Below are positions 62,921 through 64,000 of a stretch of DNA of 64,000 bases, one piece after another (position 1 is the first letter of the stretch; each line of letters opens with the position of its first letter). The position numbers and the translations under genes were made by a program. This DNA comes from Streptomyces clavifer (lineage in GTDB: Bacteria; Actinomycetota; Actinomycetes; Streptomycetales; Streptomycetaceae). The notes beneath the pieces were generated by a model. It made no database searches, was not told the origin of the DNA, and saw only the letters and a program-made list of their open reading frames with translations. Location: NCBI GenBank assembly GCA_014651175.1, contig BMWJ01000004.1, positions 1 to 64,000 on the forward strand. The letters run 5' to 3'.

Positions 62921-63256
62921 GTGGCTCAGCGCGTAGTGGTTTCACTCTCGGACGACATCGACGGGGGAGAAGCGGCGGAAACGGTCACCTTCGCCCTGGA
63001 CGGGAAGTCGTACGAGATCGACCTCAATCCCGCCAACGCAAAGAAACTGCGCAAGGCCCTGGCCCCCTACGTGGCGGCCGGTCGAAAGCAGACAAATGCC
63101 GGCAAGCACGGCAGGACTCCGGTGTCGTACCACCACACGTCGCTCACCCCCGACCCTGCCGCCGTGCGCGCCTGGGCCCGCTCGCACCGGATGGAGGTGC
63201 CGGCCCGGGGCCGGATCCCCAAGAAGGTCTACGAGGCGTTCCAGGCCGCCAGTTGA
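62921..63256 (+). CDS. Lsr2-type nucleoid-associated protein (paralogue)
   Basis: A 111-aa H-NS-like nucleoid protein. The N-terminal dimerisation domain (QRVVVSLSDDIDGGEAAETVTFALDG, EIDLNPANAKKLRKAL) is followed by a short linker. The C-terminal AT-hook-like DNA-binding domain reads PAAVRAWARSHRMEVPARGR, with the diagnostic RGR loop. Lsr2 silences AT-rich, horizontally acquired DNA. Given purSQL next door, this is most likely the second streptomycete copy, sometimes called LsrL, as main lsr2 usually lies elsewhere. The GTG start has AAAGGA 10 nt upstream. Confidence 0.92.
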   Translation: MAQRVVVSLSDDIDGGEAAETVTFALDGKSYEIDLNPANAKKLRKALAPYVAAGRKQTNAGKHGRTPVSYHHTSLTPDPAAVRAWARSHRMEVPARGRIPKKVYEAFQAAS

Positions 63257-63339
63257 GGGGCGCCCGGGTGTCACGCCCGGAATGATCCATTCCGCTTCGG
63301 CCCCCGGCCCCCTCCGGAACAACGCCCCGGGGAGCCGAC

Positions 63340-63370
63340 TTGCACAACACCCCTGCAGGTCGGCTAGAGT
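63340..63370 (+). promoter_or_regulatory. Promoter of tRNA-Gly(TCC)
   Basis: TTGCAC (63340-63345), 19 bp, TAGAGT (63365-63370); tRNA-Gly follows 50 nt later. TAGAGT is the same -10 used by the rRNA leader at the other end. Confidence 0.6.
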
Positions 63371-63419
63371 CTGGAGCACGCCGAAGGGCAAGGCCGAAAA
63401 GCCGGGTCCGAAGCAGCGT

Positions 63420-63491
63420 GCGGGTGTAGTTCAGTAGTAGAACATCCTCCTTCCAGGGGGAAGGCGCAGTGTGCAATTCCTGTCACCCGCT
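63420..63491 (+). tRNA. tRNA-Gly(TCC)
   Basis: A cloverleaf with anticodon loop CTTCCAG and acceptor GCGGGTG / CACCCGC. The T-arm is atypical: TGTGCAATTCC replaces the canonical GTTCGAnTCC. CCA is not encoded. Confidence 0.9.
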
Positions 63492-63501
63492 CTGCACTGC
63501 C

Positions 63502-63532
63502 TTACCGGACCACTTGGTGGATCAGGTAGAGT
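63502..63532 (+). promoter_or_regulatory. Promoter of tRNA-Gly(GCC)
   Basis: TTACCG (63502-63507), 19 bp, TAGAGT (63527-63532), 39 nt before tRNA-Gly(GCC). Same -10 and spacer as the preceding promoter. Confidence 0.5.
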
Positions 63533-63570
63533 AGTGATCGCTCCACCGGTGAAAGCCGAGTGGTTGCAAT

Positions 63571-63643
63571 GCGGACGTAGCTCAGTTGGTAGAGCGCAAC
63601 CTTGCCAAGGTTGAGGTCGCCAGTTCGAACCTGGTCGTCCGCT
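63571..63643 (+). tRNA. tRNA-Gly(GCC)
   Basis: A cloverleaf with anticodon loop TTGCCAA and acceptor GCGGACG / CGTCCGC. The D- and T-arms are canonical (AGCTCAGTTGGTAGAGC, AGTTCGAACCT). CCA is not encoded. Confidence 0.96.
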
Positions 63644-63649
63644 CGTGTT

Positions 63650-63683
63650 CAAAGGCCCCGGTCGATATCGACCGGGGCCTTTG
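63650..63683 (+). terminator. Perfect palindromic terminator after tRNA-Gly
   Basis: A 34-nt perfect palindrome (CAAAGGCCCCGGTCGATA and its mirror) 7 nt past tRNA-Gly(GCC). Confidence 0.93.
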
Positions 63684-63698
63684 TCGTGTCCGTTGCAA

Positions 63699-63720
63699 GC
63701 TCATGACGTTTGTCATGAGC
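63699..63720. promoter_or_regulatory. Inverted repeat GCTCATGAC-gttt-GTCATGAGC
   Basis: A perfect 9-bp inverted repeat in the promoter region of whatever gene follows beyond the right edge. It is operator-like, and the spacing suits a response regulator or TetR dimer. I recall TCATGAC/GTCATGA repeats upstream of DesK/DesR-type kinase-linked transporters in streptomycetes. Confidence 0.6.
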
Positions 63721-63773
63721 CGTGATGACAGGGCGCACTGCCCACGCCCGTGATCCGACGGAAGACTCGGGTC

Positions 63774-64000
63774 ATGACCACCGAGGATCTTCCGCCCGCC
63801 GGCCCCACCGGCGGAGGGTGTGAAATGCGGCGGCGATGTGCGGATGCCTCCTGCACGGAGACACCCGAGGCCGTGACCTGGATCTCTTTCCGCGGGGCAG
63901 TCGGCCCTTCCGCGGCTGGTGGCTCCTCCGCGGCGGGTCGCTCCCGCGGTGCGGACGACCGCGTCGCCGCCCTGTCGGGGGTGACCGGGTCCTTGGTGAC
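63774..64000 (+). CDS. Possible ORF cut by right edge
   Basis: An ORF opens with ATG at 63774 and runs to the end of the window without a stop. The translation (MTTEDLPPAGPTGGG, then CEMRRRCADASCTETPE) has no recognisable domain. The true gene may start later or read on the other strand; the visible part is too short to decide. Confidence 0.2.
   Translation, partial: MTTEDLPPAGPTGGGCEMRRRCADASCTETPEAVTWISFRGAVGPSAAGGSSAAGRSRGADDRVAALSGVTGSLV

Noticed and set aside
63431..63652. Minus-strand ORF over tRNA-Gly
   Set aside because: It is the antisense of two tRNA genes.

Overview
The window is high-GC actinobacterial DNA and almost certainly comes from a Streptomyces chromosome. The evidence is the third-position GC bias, GTG/ATG starts behind GGAGG-type sites, a BldC protein (68 aa), valine dehydrogenase, an Lsr2-type nucleoid protein, a sporulation-associated protein, a c-di-AMP riboswitch ahead of a cell-wall hydrolase, and TAGAGT-type stable-RNA promoters. 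From memory, the gene order (lsr2 paralogue, purS-Q-L, purF-purM, DUF3073, vdh, bldC, tRNA-Asp, hrpA, DEAD-box helicase, lhgO-trmB, TetR, NDH-2, SpoIIE, MFS, MarR) matches the S. coelicolor SCO4076-SCO4122 neighbourhood. This looks like a conserved core-arm region with a few insertions.

Layout. 1-250: promoter/leader of a ribosomal RNA operon reading out of the left edge. 0.4-9.4 kb: regulators and signalling: MarR with a divergent MFS exporter, a PAS-SpoIIE-HATPase phosphatase, NADH dehydrogenase II, TetR, and an unusual ECF sigma factor fused to a zinc-finger, membrane and carbohydrate-binding module. 9.4-14.1 kb: a degenerate asparagine-synthetase/macrolactam-cyclase homologue and a sporulation-associated protein around a 1-kb gene-free gap. 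14.2-22.9 kb: lhgO-trmB, PrsW protease, aldo/keto reductase, riboswitch-controlled M23 hydrolase, a second SpoIIE phosphatase, a TipAS-type MerR regulator and the initiator tRNA. 23-30 kb: FAD oxidoreductase, two small ORFs, and a redox/haem-sensing cluster (propeller lipoprotein, ankyrin protein, HbpS, SenS-SenR). 30-32.2 kb: small genes and what look like decayed phage genes next to tRNA-Lys. 32.3-46.4 kb: amino-acid permease, DEAD-box helicase, paired FluC fluoride channels, metallopeptidase, phosphoesterase, tRNA-Glu/Asp/Phe, CcdA-DsbA pair, HrpA helicase and a second tRNA-Asp. 46.5-53.7 kb: bldC, vdh, DUF3073, purM and purF. 54.5-59.3 kb: Tat-exported sulfatase, META lipoprotein, DinB/maleylpyruvate-isomerase-like protein, and an ArsR plus membrane M23 peptidase. 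59.3-64 kb: purS-purQ-purL, the lsr2 paralogue and two tRNA-Gly genes.

Functionally the window combines housekeeping purine synthesis and translation genes with developmental control (BldC, SpoIIE phosphatases, sporulation protein, Lsr2 paralogue), envelope maintenance (two M23 peptidases, PrsW, CcdA/DsbA) and stress sensing (HbpS-SenSR, MarR, TetR, MerR, ArsR). No CRISPR array, transposase, integrase or complete secondary-metabolite cluster was seen. All names are from reading protein and DNA motifs by eye; no database search was possible.
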